A stretch of 64,000 nucleotides of DNA from JAWMQL01 sp033283165 (GCA_033283165.1 JAWMQL010000002.1:124001-188000); one strand, 5' to 3'; counted from the first letter of the stretch, positions 1 to 11,024 are shown. Notes: generated by a model not told the origin, from the letters alone. Translations and numbers: made by a program.

Positions 1-133
1 CGCGACTCACGTCGACCCCGGTAATACTGACCATGCCGACACGCGGATCGCGCACCTCGTGCTGGATCAGCGCAGCCAGCTCTCGCTGCAGGTAGTCGGC
101 AACCCGCTGGGTACGACTGAATTCTTTCGCCAT
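1..133 (-). CDS. rbfA: 30S ribosome-binding factor A, N-terminal part
   Basis: The 3' part of the gene lies outside the window; the visible N-terminus reads MAKEFSRTQRVADYLQREL followed by a segment ending near VSITGVDVSR, which is the start of the RbfA KH-like fold. RbfA binds the 30S subunit during late 16S maturation and cold adaptation. It begins 11 bases after the infB stop on the same strand, so it is the next gene of the rimP-nusA-infB-rbfA operon. The identity is supported by both the N-terminal sequence and the gene order. Confidence 0.93.
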   Translation of the reverse strand, partial: MAKEFSRTQRVADYLQRELAALIQHEVRDPRVGMVSITGVDVSR

Positions 134-144
134 AAGCCTGCCGC

Positions 145-2802
145 CTACAGAGAGCGGGCAATTTCCTTCACGTCATACACCTCGATCAGGTCGCCAACCT
201 TCACGTCTGTGTAATTTTTCACGCCGATACCGCATTCGGTACCGTTGCGCACCTCGTTGGCGTCGTCCTTGAAGCGGCGCAGGGATTCGAGTTCGCCCTC
301 GTAAATCACCACGTTGTCGCGCAGAACACGGATCGGCTTGGAGCGGTACACCGTACCTTCAATAACCATACAACCGGCGATCTGGCCGAACTTGGGCGAA
401 CTGAACACGTCGCGTACCTCGGCGATTCCAACGATCTCCTCGCGTACCTCGGGACTCAGCATGCCGGACAGGGCCTGCTTGACGTCGTCGATCAGGTCAT
501 AGATCACGTTGTAGTAACGCAGATCCACACCTTCCGCTTCCACCAGTTTGCGGGCCGAATTGTCCGCCCGCACGTTGAAACCAAACATCACCGCATTGGA
601 GGTCATGGCCAGGTTCACGTCGGTCTCGGTCAGGCCACCGACTCCGCCGGCCACAATATTGACCTGCACCTCGTCGTTGCCCAGATCCAGCAGCGCCGTC
701 TGGATCGCTTCCAGTGAACCCCGCACATCGGCCTTGACGATCACATTGAGAACCTTCTTCTCGCCGGCGGTCATGCTCTCGAACATGTTGTCCAGCTTGG
801 CCGCCTGCTGCCGCTGCAGCTTGTTCTCGCGATTCTTCTCGCGGCGGAAGTCGGCCAGTTCCCGTGCCCGCTTTTCACTTTCCAGAGCGGCAAACAGGTC
901 GCCAGCGTCGGGCGTCCCGTCCAGTCCGAGGATTTCGACCGGGATACTGGGTCCGGCCTCTTCGATGTTGTTGCCGTTCTCATCGAGCATGGCGCGTACC
1001 CGACCATACTGCAGGCCTGCCAGCACCACATCGCCCTGACGCAGGGTCCCGCTCTGGACCAGCAGCGAGGCCACCGGGCCGCGACCCTTGTCCAGTCGCG
1101 ATTCGATCACGATGCCCTGTGCCGGCACATCGCGCGCGGCCTTGAGTTCCAGCAGTTCCGCCTGCAGCAGCACCGCGTCCAGCAACTCGTCTATACCTTC
1201 ACCGGTGTGGGCAGATACGTTGATGAACTGGGTATCACCGCCCCACTCCTCGGGGATGACATCCTTGGCGGCCAATTCGTTCTTGACCCGCTCGGGATCA
1301 GCACCTTCCTTGTCAATCTTGTTAACCGCCACAATCAGGGGGACTTCCGCCGCCCGGGCGTGGTTCACCGCCTCTTCCGTCTGCGGCATGACCCCGTCGT
1401 CGGCCGCCACCACCAGGATCACGATATCGGTACTCTTCGCACCGCGCGCCCGCATGGCGGTAAACGCCGCGTGACCGGGGGTGTCCAGGAAGGAGATCAT
1501 GCCGTGGTCGGTTTCCACGTGATAAGCCCCTATGTGCTGGGTAATACCGCCCGCTTCGCCCGACGCGACGCGGGTCTTGCGGATATAGTCCAGCAGCGAG
1601 GTCTTGCCGTGGTCCACGTGGCCCATGACGGTCACCACCGGTGCACGGGGTGCCAGTTCGCCCTCATGCTGGGCGAGACTTTCCTCCAGCCTCTCTTCCA
1701 GGGCGTCTGCGCTGACCAACTTGACCTTGTGGCCCATTTCTTCCACCACGAGGGTTGCGGTGTCCTGGTCTATCATCTGGTTGATGGTGGCCATCACACC
1801 GAGCTTCATCAGCTCCTTGATAACTTCCCCGGATTTGACCGACATGGCCTGGGCCAGGCCGGCGACAGAGATCATATCGGCCAGTTCGACCTCGTGGACC
1901 TTGCGCTCTGTCGGCATCTCGAATCCGTGCTTGGAGTGCTCCTCGTGGGTGGCCTTGATCTTCTTGCGGCCCCCGCGACGGCGCGCCAGACCGGACTCCG
2001 CTGCTTCCAGGTCAGACAATGACAGATTGTGGCCGCGCTGCTTGCCGCGTCCCAGGGGAGCGTGGCGATCCAGCCGTCCGTGTTTCTTGCGCTTGTGATC
2101 CTCCCCGGCTGCGGGGGACGGCGCCTCGTGCAGGCGCTTGGGCTTCTTGGTTTCGGTCTCTTTTCCCTTGTGCGCCTTGTCAGCAGCTTCCTCGGCCTTG
2201 CGCCGTTCTTCTTCCGCCTTGCGGGCCTCGACGGCGGCCTTGCGGGCCTCGGCTTCCTCAGCTTCCTGGCGCTTGCGGCGTTCCGCCGCCCGCTGGCGCA
2301 GGACCTCGGGGTCCAGATTGGACAGGTCTTCTTCTTCCTCTTCCGGCTCCGGCTGCAGTTCGACCTCCGGCTCCGGGGCGACCTCCGCCTCCGGCTCCAT
2401 GACCGGCTCGAGTTCGGCGCCGTGCTCTTCCTGCGCCTCCGCCGCGGCTTCCTCCTCGGCCGCCGCCGCTTCTTCCGCTTCCGCCTGCGCTTTCAGCTCT
2501 TCCGGATCCCGTTTGACGTAAGTCCGCTTCTTGCGAACCTCCACGTTGACGGTTTTTTTGCCCTGGCTGCCGCTGGTGCGCAGCGTACTGATAGTCTTGC
2601 GCTTCAGCGTGATGCGCTTTGGCGCCGCGGTCGACTCACCGTGGCTACGCTTCAGGAAGGTCAGCAGCGTTTGCTTGTCCTCATCCGATACAGCCTCGTC
2701 TGCTTCGGCATGGGGCAGCCCCGCTTCCTTCATCTGCGTCAACAGACGTTCAACGGATGCACCCACTACTTCTGCGAGTTGCTGTACTGTCACCTGCGCC
2801 AT
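145..2802 (-). CDS. infB: Translation initiation factor IF-2
   Basis: 885 aa, close to the roughly 890 aa of enterobacterial IF-2. IF-2 is the GTPase that places fMet-tRNA on the 30S subunit and promotes subunit joining. The N-terminus has an IF2_N domain (about residues 1-55), then a long charged Glu/Ala/Lys/Arg-rich linker (about 85-290) that is low complexity, then a second IF2_N-like segment (about 300-360). The G domain follows with GHVDHGKTS near residue 393, DTPGHAAF and NKIDK, then domains II-IV. The ATG is preceded by AAGGAGA. It lies 54 bases after nusA and is co-transcribed with it. Confidence 0.98.
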   Translation of the reverse strand: MAQVTVQQLAEVVGASVERLLTQMKEAGLPHAEADEAVSDEDKQTLLTFLKRSHGESTAAPKRITLKRKTISTLRTSGSQGKKTVNVEVRKKRTYVKRDPEELKAQAEAEEAAAAEEEAAAEAQEEHGAELEPVMEPEAEVAPEPEVELQPEPEEEEEDLSNLDPEVLRQRAAERRKRQEAEEAEARKAAVEARKAEEERRKAEEAADKAHKGKETETKKPKRLHEAPSPAAGEDHKRKKHGRLDRHAPLGRGKQRGHNLSLSDLEAAESGLARRRGGRKKIKATHEEHSKHGFEMPTERKVHEVELADMISVAGLAQAMSVKSGEVIKELMKLGVMATINQMIDQDTATLVVEEMGHKVKLVSADALEERLEESLAQHEGELAPRAPVVTVMGHVDHGKTSLLDYIRKTRVASGEAGGITQHIGAYHVETDHGMISFLDTPGHAAFTAMRARGAKSTDIVILVVAADDGVMPQTEEAVNHARAAEVPLIVAVNKIDKEGADPERVKNELAAKDVIPEEWGGDTQFINVSAHTGEGIDELLDAVLLQAELLELKAARDVPAQGIVIESRLDKGRGPVASLLVQSGTLRQGDVVLAGLQYGRVRAMLDENGNNIEEAGPSIPVEILGLDGTPDAGDLFAALESEKRARELADFRREKNRENKLQRQQAAKLDNMFESMTAGEKKVLNVIVKADVRGSLEAIQTALLDLGNDEVQVNIVAGGVGGLTETDVNLAMTSNAVMFGFNVRADNSARKLVEAEGVDLRYYNVIYDLIDDVKQALSGMLSPEVREEIVGIAEVRDVFSSPKFGQIAGCMVIEGTVYRSKPIRVLRDNVVIYEGELESLRRFKDDANEVRNGTECGIGVKNYTDVKVGDLIEVYDVKEIARSL

Positions 2803-2856
2803 TCGATCTCTCCTTCGTACCCTGTTACTTACCGCTATTCCTGATCAACAGGGTCT

Positions 2857-4350
2857 CTATTCACTCGCCTCGGCGAACCAGGGTGCACGGGCGGTCATGA
2901 TCAGCTCACCAGCGCGCTCTTCGGTCATGTCCTCGATATCCATGAGGTCATCCACTCCCTGTTCGGCCAGGTCTTCCATGGTGATAATGTTGCGACTTGC
3001 GAGGATGTAGGCCAGGTGGCGATCCATGCCGTCCATAGTCAGCAGGTCTTCAGCCGGCTCATTCGCACCCAACTGTTCCTCGGACGCAATAGCCTGGGTC
3101 AACAGCGCGTCCTTGGCCCGGGCGCGCAATTCCTCGGCAATCTCTTCGTCGAAGCCGTCGATGGCGGTCATTTCTTCCAGCGGCACATAGGCCACTTCTT
3201 CCAGGGTGGTAAAACCTTCCTCCACCAGGATATCCGCCACTTCCTCGTCCACATCTAACTGCTCGCAGAACAGGCCGATGACCTCACCCGCCTCGGCCTC
3301 GTGCTTCTCCGCCGCTTCTTCGGTACTCATCACGTTGATGGTCCAGCCGGTCAGCTCACTGGCCAGTCGAACGTTCTGGCCCGAGCGACCGATCGCCTGT
3401 GCCAGGTTGTCTTCAGACACAGCCACGTCCATGGTGCCGGAGTCCTCGTCCACCACGATGGACTCGACCTCCGCCGGCGCCATGGCATTGATGACCAGTT
3501 GCGCGGGATTGTCATCCCACAGCACGATATCCACGCGCTCATTGTCCAGTTCATTGGACACGGCCTGGACCCGCGAACCGCGCATGCCGACACAGGCACC
3601 CACAGGGTCGATACGCTGGTCATTGGTTTTTACCGCGATTTTCGCGCGGGATCCCGGATCGCGGGCCGCGGCACGAATCTGGATCACCTCCTCGGCGATC
3701 TCGGGCACCTCGATCTTGAACAGTTCGATCAGCATCTCGGGGCAGGCCCGGCTCAGGATCAGTTGCGGACCACGAGTCTCGGTACTTATCTCGGTCAGGA
3801 TAGCGCGCACCCGGTCATTGACCCGGAAGGTCTCACGGCCGACCAGTTGTTCCCGCGGTAACAGGCCCTCGGCGTTGTTTCCAAGGTCGACAATGACATT
3901 GTCACGAGTCACTTTTTTCACCGTACCGGCCACCAGGTCACCGACCCGATCCATGTACTGCTCCACGACCTGGGCGCGCTCCGCGTCGCGCACTCGCTGG
4001 ACAATCACCTGCTTGGCCGTCTGGGCGGCGATACGGCCAAAGCCAACGTTTTCCACCTTTTCACAGTAGATATCACCCGGCTTCAGGTCGGGATCTTTTT
4101 CTGCCGCTTCCTCGGTGGTGAACTGGGTGCCGAGCAGAGCGACCTCGTCATCGGGAACAACCAGCCACTTGCGCACGGTTTCATAATCACCGGTCTCGCG
4201 GTCGATGGTGACCTCGATATCAGCGTCTTCTTCATAGCGCTTCTTGGTTGCCGTTGCCAACGCCAGCTCAATCGCCTCGAAGATGATGTCTTCCGACACG
4301 CCCTTCTCGTTCGATACGGCCTCTGCCACCAACAGAATTTCCTTTGTCAT
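2857..4350 (-). CDS. nusA: Transcription termination/antitermination factor NusA
   Basis: 497 aa, full length for a gammaproteobacterial NusA. It binds RNA polymerase and nascent RNA and modulates pausing, termination and antitermination. An RNAP-binding N-terminal domain (about 1-125) is followed by an S1 domain (about 135-200), two KH domains (the second includes AIGRSGQNVRLASELTGW) and two acidic C-terminal helical repeats (about 365-420 and 435-490). The C-terminal AR1/AR2 repeats place it with E. coli-type NusA rather than the short form. The start follows GGCTGGAG. The gene sits between rimP and infB as in E. coli and Pseudomonas. Confidence 0.98.
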   Translation of the reverse strand: MTKEILLVAEAVSNEKGVSEDIIFEAIELALATATKKRYEEDADIEVTIDRETGDYETVRKWLVVPDDEVALLGTQFTTEEAAEKDPDLKPGDIYCEKVENVGFGRIAAQTAKQVIVQRVRDAERAQVVEQYMDRVGDLVAGTVKKVTRDNVIVDLGNNAEGLLPREQLVGRETFRVNDRVRAILTEISTETRGPQLILSRACPEMLIELFKIEVPEIAEEVIQIRAAARDPGSRAKIAVKTNDQRIDPVGACVGMRGSRVQAVSNELDNERVDIVLWDDNPAQLVINAMAPAEVESIVVDEDSGTMDVAVSEDNLAQAIGRSGQNVRLASELTGWTINVMSTEEAAEKHEAEAGEVIGLFCEQLDVDEEVADILVEEGFTTLEEVAYVPLEEMTAIDGFDEEIAEELRARAKDALLTQAIASEEQLGANEPAEDLLTMDGMDRHLAYILASRNIITMEDLAEQGVDDLMDIEDMTEERAGELIMTARAPWFAEASE

Positions 4351-4378
4351 CTCCAGCCTCGCCTGTTACCCAGCCGCA

Positions 4379-4834
4379 TCAGATGCGGGGTTGTATACGC
4401 GCCCTGTCAATGGCGCTGTGGGGCAGCAGGTATTCGTTATCATCCACCTGCAGGACCACGTCCTCACCCTCAATGCCTTTGAGGAGTCCCTTGAACTTGC
4501 GCCGACCTTCAAAAACCGTTCGCAAGCGGACATCCACCGTTTCCCCCACATAGGCGGGGTACTGTTCCAGTTTGAACAACAGCCGATCCATTCCTGGCGA
4601 GGAAACCTCCAGGGTATACTCCCCGGAAATCGGTTCCTCCACGTCCAGTAACGCACTGACCTGTTCACTGACCGCGGCGCAATCGTCCACGTTCACTCCC
4701 TGCTCGGCATCAATAAATAGCCGCAGCACGGTGTATTTACCTCCGGACAGGTACTCGACGCCCCACAGTTCAAAGCCCAGGGCTTCTACCGTAGGTTCCA
4801 GCATCTCGGTCAGCTGCTGTTCTTTCGTCGCCAC
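4379..4834 (-). CDS. rimP: Ribosome maturation factor RimP
   Basis: 151 aa, the normal family length. RimP is a two-domain protein needed for 30S maturation. The N-terminal half (ELWGVEYLSGGKYTVLRLFI, then the conserved VSSPGMDRLL loop) and the C-terminal Sm-like barrel (VDVRLRTVFEGRRKFKGLL) are both visible. It is the first protein gene after tRNA-fMet, and a terminator-like hairpin separates the two, so part of its transcription probably comes by read-through from the tRNA promoter. nusA follows 28 bases downstream. Confidence 0.97.
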   Translation of the reverse strand: MATKEQQLTEMLEPTVEALGFELWGVEYLSGGKYTVLRLFIDAEQGVNVDDCAAVSEQVSALLDVEEPISGEYTLEVSSPGMDRLLFKLEQYPAYVGETVDVRLRTVFEGRRKFKGLLKGIEGEDVVLQVDDNEYLLPHSAIDRARIQPRI

Positions 4835-4852
4835 CTGTTTTCTCCACGTACG

Positions 4853-4877
4853 AAAAAGCCCCTGAAAAGGGGCTTCC
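4853..4877 (-). terminator. Intrinsic terminator-like hairpin after tRNA-fMet
   Basis: A 7-bp stem AAGCCCC / GGGGCTT with a 6-nt loop is followed on the minus strand by a T-run. It lies between the 3' end of tRNA-fMet and the rimP start. It may end the tRNA transcript while leaving partial read-through into rimP-nusA-infB, an arrangement known from the E. coli metY operon. Confidence 0.7.
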
Positions 4878-4917
4878 TCAACGTCGTGTCACTGTGTAGG
4901 AGCGTGTGACACGAATT

Positions 4918-4994
<77 letters not shown>

Positions 4995-5073
4995 TCAAAA
5001 ACTTCTCGCCGTGAAGGCCCCTTGGCACTCCACTCTGAGTCGGCCCAGGGCCGGCCTCAAATCGAGGCTGTGC

Positions 5074-5102
5074 ATTATAGGTATCGACCTACCGAGGGTC
5101 AA
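5074..5102 (-). promoter_or_regulatory. Strong sigma70 promoter of the tRNA-fMet-rimP operon
   Basis: On the minus strand TTGACC and a perfect TATAAT are separated by 17 bases, about 80 bases upstream of tRNA-fMet. The following segment is GC-rich, as in stringently controlled stable-RNA promoters. The start point is expected near 5067. Confidence 0.8.
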
Positions 5103-5255
5103 CCGCTATCCCCCTCTTATTTAGGTCAATTTTCTTCGCACTATTCAGTGCTTTGTAGCCCTGGCTTACGGCAACGGACGGGCAGGCCTGTGCAGGACCG
5201 TCTGCGGCCAGGACGGCCGCAGTCGAGCCCCCATGGAGAGGGGCCCGGAGAAACA
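5103..5255. other. Non-coding spacer between the tRNA-Leu repeats and the metY promoter
   Basis: No coding sequence is supported. The segment holds an 8-bp perfect stem CTGCGGCC / GGCCGCAG (5202-5222) and a weaker GGGCCCC/GGGGGCTC pairing nearby, both without a T-run. The hairpins lie just after the last tRNA-Leu repeat in the tRNA direction and could mark the 3' end of that transcript. Confidence 0.5.
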
Positions 5256-5477
5256 TGGTGCCGAAGGCGGGACTTGACGCACCCGGCCAGGGCCGCACGA
5301 GCCTCTCGATGCGCGGGCTCTTACGATGTTGGTGCCGAAGGCGGGACTTGACGCACCCGGCCAGGGCCGCACGAGCCTCTCGATGCGAGGGCTCTTATGA
5401 TGTTGGTGCCGAAGGCGGGACTTGACGCACCCAGCCAGGGCCGCACGAGCCTCTCGATGCGCGGGCTCTTACGATGT
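5256..5477 (-). repeat. Three 74-bp tandem repeats containing the tRNA-Leu 3' end
   Basis: Units at 5256-5329, 5330-5403 and 5404-5477 have exactly the same length and differ at only one to three positions. Read on the minus strand, each has a 52-nt spacer followed by the last 22 nt of tRNA-Leu, including the T-loop 3' part, acceptor strand and CCA. The spacer also keeps a GAGCC/GGCTC hairpin and GTGCGG, resembling the tRNA variable arm region. The array starts directly after the CCA of the intact tRNA. It resembles the repeats after E. coli tyrT that are released as rtT RNA. Confidence 0.93.
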
Positions 5478-5563
5478 TGGTGCCGAAGGCGGGACTTGAA
5501 CCCGCACGAGCATAGCTCACTACCCCCTCAAGATAGCGTGTCTACCAATTCCACCACTTCGGC
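5478..5563 (-). tRNA. leuU: tRNA-Leu (GAG)
   Basis: 86 nt with encoded CCA. The acceptor GCCGAAG pairs with CTTCGGC. The anticodon loop CTTGAGG gives GAG, and a long class II variable arm (TGAGC-TAT-GCTC) is present, as expected for tRNA-Leu. It sits directly downstream of secG, the position of leuU in E. coli and Pseudomonas, and is followed by three partial copies of its own 3' end. Confidence 0.97.
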
Positions 5564-5577
5564 ATGTACGTTCCCCC

Positions 5578-5991
5578 CTACTGGGGCAGGTCGCCCTCGG
5601 GGCCAACCTCAGGTAAATCAGTGTCCTGGACAGGGAGATCCCCCCCCGGGGCGCTCAGGGCGGGGATTTCGTCATCCACCACCGGCAGTTCGGATTCCTG
5701 TGCGGGCTCTGCTGCCTGCTGCAGGGGAATATCCAGGCCAATATCGTCATCGATCACGGTTGCCTGGTTGGCCATCAGCGCGAGGCCGAAACTGGTGGCG
5801 AAAAACAGCACCACCAGCCAGGCGGTAGCGCGGGTCAGGGCATTGCCGCTGCCATCGCTGCCGAACAGGGTCTGTGAGGCACCGGCGCCGAAGGAGGCCC
5901 CCATGTCCGCGCCCTTGCCCTGTTGCAGCATGATCAGGCCGATAATAGCCAGGGCCACCAACAGGTGCACAATCAAGATAATCTGTTCCAT
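5578..5991 (-). CDS. secG: Preprotein translocase subunit SecG
   Basis: 137 aa, longer than the 110 aa of E. coli. SecG is the small membrane subunit of SecYEG that aids protein export. Two transmembrane helices are seen (about 3-23 and 52-73), with the conserved segment GKGADMGASFGAGASQTLFG between them and an acidic, Pro-rich periplasm/cytoplasm-facing tail after residue 80. The ATG at 5991 follows GGAAGGAT; a longer reading frame upstream is a read-through into tpiA. It lies between tpiA and tRNA-Leu. Confidence 0.95.
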   Translation of the reverse strand: MEQIILIVHLLVALAIIGLIMLQQGKGADMGASFGAGASQTLFGSDGSGNALTRATAWLVVLFFATSFGLALMANQATVIDDDIGLDIPLQQAAEPAQESELPVVDDEIPALSAPGGDLPVQDTDLPEVGPEGDLPQ

Positions 5992-6040
5992 AATCCTTCC
6001 GCCCCCGGGGGGGCTATCAATGTTCGGTAAAGCCAGCGGC

Positions 6041-6790
6041 TCAGGCCGCGGCGGCAGCGATAATCGCCGCAAATTTTTCTGCGTCCAGCGACGCGCCACC
6101 CACCAGGGCCCCGTCGATGTCCGCCTGTGCAAACAACTCCGCCGCATTGTCCGGCTTCACGCTGCCGCCGTACAGAATGCGCGTGGCAGCTGCATCGAGG
6201 GCCGGGAGCTTGTCCAGCCGCTGGCGAATGAAGGCGTGCATCTCCTGCGCCTGTTGCGGGCTGGCGGTCAATCCGGTCCCAATGGCCCAGACCGGCTCAT
6301 ATGCTATCACCAGCCGCGACAGGCTTGCCTGACCGACCAGTGCGCCCTCCAACTGGCTGGCCACCACGGCCTGCGCCTCGCCCGATTCCCTTTCTTCCCG
6401 GGTTTCGCCGACACAGACAATTGCCTGCAACTCCGCCGCGACTGCCGCAGCCAGCTTGGCCGCCACCAGTTCATCGGATTCGGCGTGGTACTGCCTCCGC
6501 TCGGAATGACCGAGTATGACCCGGTCACAGCCCAGGTCGCGCAACATATCCGCCGCAATCTCGCCCGTGTAGGCGCCGGAGGCCATGTGACTGCAATCCT
6601 GCGCCCCCACTGCCAGCGCACTGTCCCGGCACAGACGCAGGGCCTGCGCCAGGTGAACGAAGGCGGGGCAGACTGCGGATTCCACCGGACTGTCTTCCAC
6701 CAGTTGCGGTATCAGGCCCGAGAGCAACTGCTCTACACTGGCCCGGCTGCCGTGCATCTTCCAGTTACCGACGACCAGCATGGTGCGCAT
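6041..6790 (-). CDS. tpiA: Triosephosphate isomerase
   Basis: 249 aa, the usual length. It interconverts dihydroxyacetone phosphate and glyceraldehyde 3-phosphate. The catalytic Lys in VVGNWKMHGS, the catalytic His in LGHSERR, the catalytic Glu in AYEPVWAIGTG and the phosphate loop GGSVKPDN are all present. The start at MRTMLVVGNWKM is chosen because homologues begin just before this motif; ATG 6781 is an alternative. The gene lies between glmM and secG, the Pseudomonas order rather than the E. coli one. Confidence 0.97.
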   Translation of the reverse strand: MRTMLVVGNWKMHGSRASVEQLLSGLIPQLVEDSPVESAVCPAFVHLAQALRLCRDSALAVGAQDCSHMASGAYTGEIAADMLRDLGCDRVILGHSERRQYHAESDELVAAKLAAAVAAELQAIVCVGETREERESGEAQAVVASQLEGALVGQASLSRLVIAYEPVWAIGTGLTASPQQAQEMHAFIRQRLDKLPALDAAATRILYGGSVKPDNAAELFAQADIDGALVGGASLDAEKFAAIIAAAAA

Positions 6791-6867
6791 TGGCAACCCC
6801 CCCACGAAAAGCGGCGGCAATCTTACCCAAGATGATATCCACTTACAAGGCGCCCGCGGGCTCCCGA

Positions 6868-8217
6868 TCAGCCCAGAATACTGGCTACGCGCTCCGCCAG
6901 TGCCGAGCACTGGCGGGCCACCTCGACCCCGTCTTCACCTTCGACCATAACGCGCACCAGGGGTTCAGTACCTGAGGGTCGCAATAAAACCCGGCCGCGG
7001 TCACCCAGCGCCGCTTCCACCTCGGAGACCGCGCTGCCCAGTTCCGGGTATTCATCCAGTTTCAGTTTCCCCGTGATCGGTACGTTGATCATGGTTTGCG
7101 GGTATTTATGCATGCCTACCAGCAGTTCACGCAGGCTGCCGCAGGACTCCTTTAATGCATACAGCACTTGCAGGGAAGCCACGATCCCGTCCCCGGTAGT
7201 GGTTTGCTCGGCACAGATAATATGGCCGGATGACTCACCGCCCAGTTTCCAGCCCTCGGCTTCCATCAGCTCCTTGACATAACGATCGCCGACGCGAGCC
7301 CGCGCCAGTCGCAGCCCCTGTTCCCTCAGGGCCACTTCCAGCCCAAGGTTGCTCATTTGCGTGCCGACCACGCCCGGGTCGGCATGGCCTTTTGCCAGCC
7401 GGTGCATGGCGATGATGTAAAGCAATTCGTCACCGTCCACCAATTGTCCGGTAGCGTCCACGAACAGGACCCGGTCGCCGTCCCCATCGTAGGCGATGCC
7501 CAGGTCCGCGCCCTGCGCCACCACGAACTCCGACAACTGGTCGATGTCGGTGGAGCCCACGCCCTCGTTGATGTTGAAGCCGTCCGGCGCCACGCCGATG
7601 GGCATGACTTCCGCGCCCAACTCCGCCAGCACGCTGGGGGCGATGTGATAGGTGGCGCCGTGGGCGCAGTCCAGCGCGACGCGCAGGCCACGCAGGCTGA
7701 ACCCCTCGGGAACCGTGGACTTGCAATACTCGATGTAGCGCCCGGCGGCATCTACCACCCGCACCACCTTGCCAATATCCCGCGAGGCGACAACCGTCAA
7801 GGGCTCGCCCAGCTGCGCCTCGATGGCCAGTTCCGTCTCGTCCGGCAGTTTTGAGCCGCGGGAGGAAAAGAACTTGATCCCGTTATCCTCAAATGGATTA
7901 TGCGAGGCACTGATTACAATGCCGGCAGTTGCCGCCTGGGTACGGGTCATAAGGGCAACCGCCGGTGTCGGCATGGGGCCCAGCAACTTCACATCGACGC
8001 CGGCCGCCACCAGCCCCGCTTCCAGGGCGGACTCAAACATATAGCCCGACACCCGAGTATCCTTGCCAATGATGACCGTGCACCGCCCGGCGCCCCCAGC
8101 CTCCCGGGCGAATACCTTGCCACTGGCCCAGCCCAGCTTGAGCATGAAATCAGGGGTGATGGGAGCCTCTCCCACCCGCCCGCGGATACCGTCCGTGCCA
8201 AAGTATTTCCTGCTCAT
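6868..8217 (-). CDS. glmM: Phosphoglucosamine mutase
   Basis: 449 aa, near the 445 aa of E. coli GlmM. It converts glucosamine-6-phosphate to glucosamine-1-phosphate for UDP-GlcNAc, peptidoglycan and LPS synthesis. The phosphoserine loop VISASHNPFEDNGIK (near residue 105), the metal loop DGDGDR, the sugar-binding GGESSGH and the phosphate-binding LRPSGTEPLVRVM are present in order. Its ATG overlaps the folP stop by four bases (ATGA), indicating translational coupling. Confidence 0.98.
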   Translation of the reverse strand: MSRKYFGTDGIRGRVGEAPITPDFMLKLGWASGKVFAREAGGAGRCTVIIGKDTRVSGYMFESALEAGLVAAGVDVKLLGPMPTPAVALMTRTQAATAGIVISASHNPFEDNGIKFFSSRGSKLPDETELAIEAQLGEPLTVVASRDIGKVVRVVDAAGRYIEYCKSTVPEGFSLRGLRVALDCAHGATYHIAPSVLAELGAEVMPIGVAPDGFNINEGVGSTDIDQLSEFVVAQGADLGIAYDGDGDRVLFVDATGQLVDGDELLYIIAMHRLAKGHADPGVVGTQMSNLGLEVALREQGLRLARARVGDRYVKELMEAEGWKLGGESSGHIICAEQTTTGDGIVASLQVLYALKESCGSLRELLVGMHKYPQTMINVPITGKLKLDEYPELGSAVSEVEAALGDRGRVLLRPSGTEPLVRVMVEGEDGVEVARQCSALAERVASILG

Positions 8218-9092
8218 GACTCTCCTGTCCTCGCCACGCCAACCACCATGGCAATAGCGTCCGCTGTTTCCCGCACATCGTGCGTCCTGATAATGCTTGC
8301 ACCGCGCTCCGCCGCCAGCACTGCCAGTGCCAGGCTGGCCGGCAGCCGTTCGTCCACTGCGCGTCCAATCAGTTTATCAATCATCGATTTGCGCGACAGG
8401 CCCACCAGCAGGGGCAGCCCCAACTCGGCCAGGCGCGGCAACGACCGCAGCAGCTGCAGGTTGTGCTGAAGGGACTTGCCAAAACCGAAGCCCGGATCCA
8501 GCAACAGCCGGTGCCGCGGAATGCCCGCCGCCTCGCAGGCCTTCACCCGTCCCAGCAACCAGGCCTTAACATCCTCCACCACATCGTCATAAAGGGGAGC
8601 AGCCTGCATGGTATCGGGCTCACCCTGCATGTGCATCAGGCATACGGGCAGCCCAGAGCTTCTGGCGGCCTCCAGGGCACCAGGCCGTTGCAAGGCACGC
8701 ACGTCGTTGATCAGCCCGGCGCCCAGGGCGGCGGCTTCGGCCATCAGGCCCGGGGAACTGCTGTCAACCGAGATGATCACGTCCAGTTCCACTGCAATCC
8801 GCTCCACCAGGGGCAGAACCCGATCCATTTCCTGCTGTGCGGAGACCGGGGTCGCTCCCGGCCGGGTAGACTCACCGCCGATATCCACGATCGCCGCGCC
8901 AGCCGCCACCATGTCGCGTGCCCGGCCCATGGCCGCTTCCAGGTCCAGGCGCTGCTCGCGGTACAGGCTGCCGCCGTCAGAGAAAGAGTCGGGAGTGGTA
9001 TTGATCACGCCCATCAGCTGCGGGCGGGACAGGTCCAGCTTGCGCCCGGCGCATTGCAGCGCCGGGGGCAGTTGCAAACCGGTTATGGCCAA
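8214..9092 (-). CDS. folP: Dihydropteroate synthase
   Basis: 292 aa. It condenses p-aminobenzoate with dihydropterin pyrophosphate in folate synthesis and is the sulfonamide target. MGVINTTPDSFSDGG, DIGGESTRPGA, DPGFGFGKS and the C-terminal RTHDV are visible. The only in-frame start that keeps the family N-terminus is TTG at 9092, since the ftsH stop is three codons further upstream. No convincing ribosome site precedes it, so expression is likely coupled to ftsH termination. The 3' end overlaps glmM. Confidence 0.97.
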   Translation of the reverse strand: MAITGLQLPPALQCAGRKLDLSRPQLMGVINTTPDSFSDGGSLYREQRLDLEAAMGRARDMVAAGAAIVDIGGESTRPGATPVSAQQEMDRVLPLVERIAVELDVIISVDSSSPGLMAEAAALGAGLINDVRALQRPGALEAARSSGLPVCLMHMQGEPDTMQAAPLYDDVVEDVKAWLLGRVKACEAAGIPRHRLLLDPGFGFGKSLQHNLQLLRSLPRLAELGLPLLVGLSRKSMIDKLIGRAVDERLPASLALAVLAAERGASIIRTHDVRETADAIAMVVGVARTGES

Positions 9093-9107
9093 GATCGGTG
9101 GCGCGGA

Positions 9108-11024
<1,917 letters not shown>

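Noticed and set aside
5022..5351. ORFs through the tRNA-fMet promoter and tRNA-Leu repeat region
   Set aside because: They overlap the promoter and tandem tRNA repeats and encode repetitive Arg/Gly/Pro text.
5256..5477. Possible CRISPR array
   Set aside because: The unit is the 3' end of a neighbouring tRNA, copies are contiguous with no unique spacers, and no cas genes are present.
5256..5563. tRNA-Leu as an integrated-element attachment site
   Set aside because: No integrase or foreign gene adjoins the repeats. Kept only as an alternative origin for the array.
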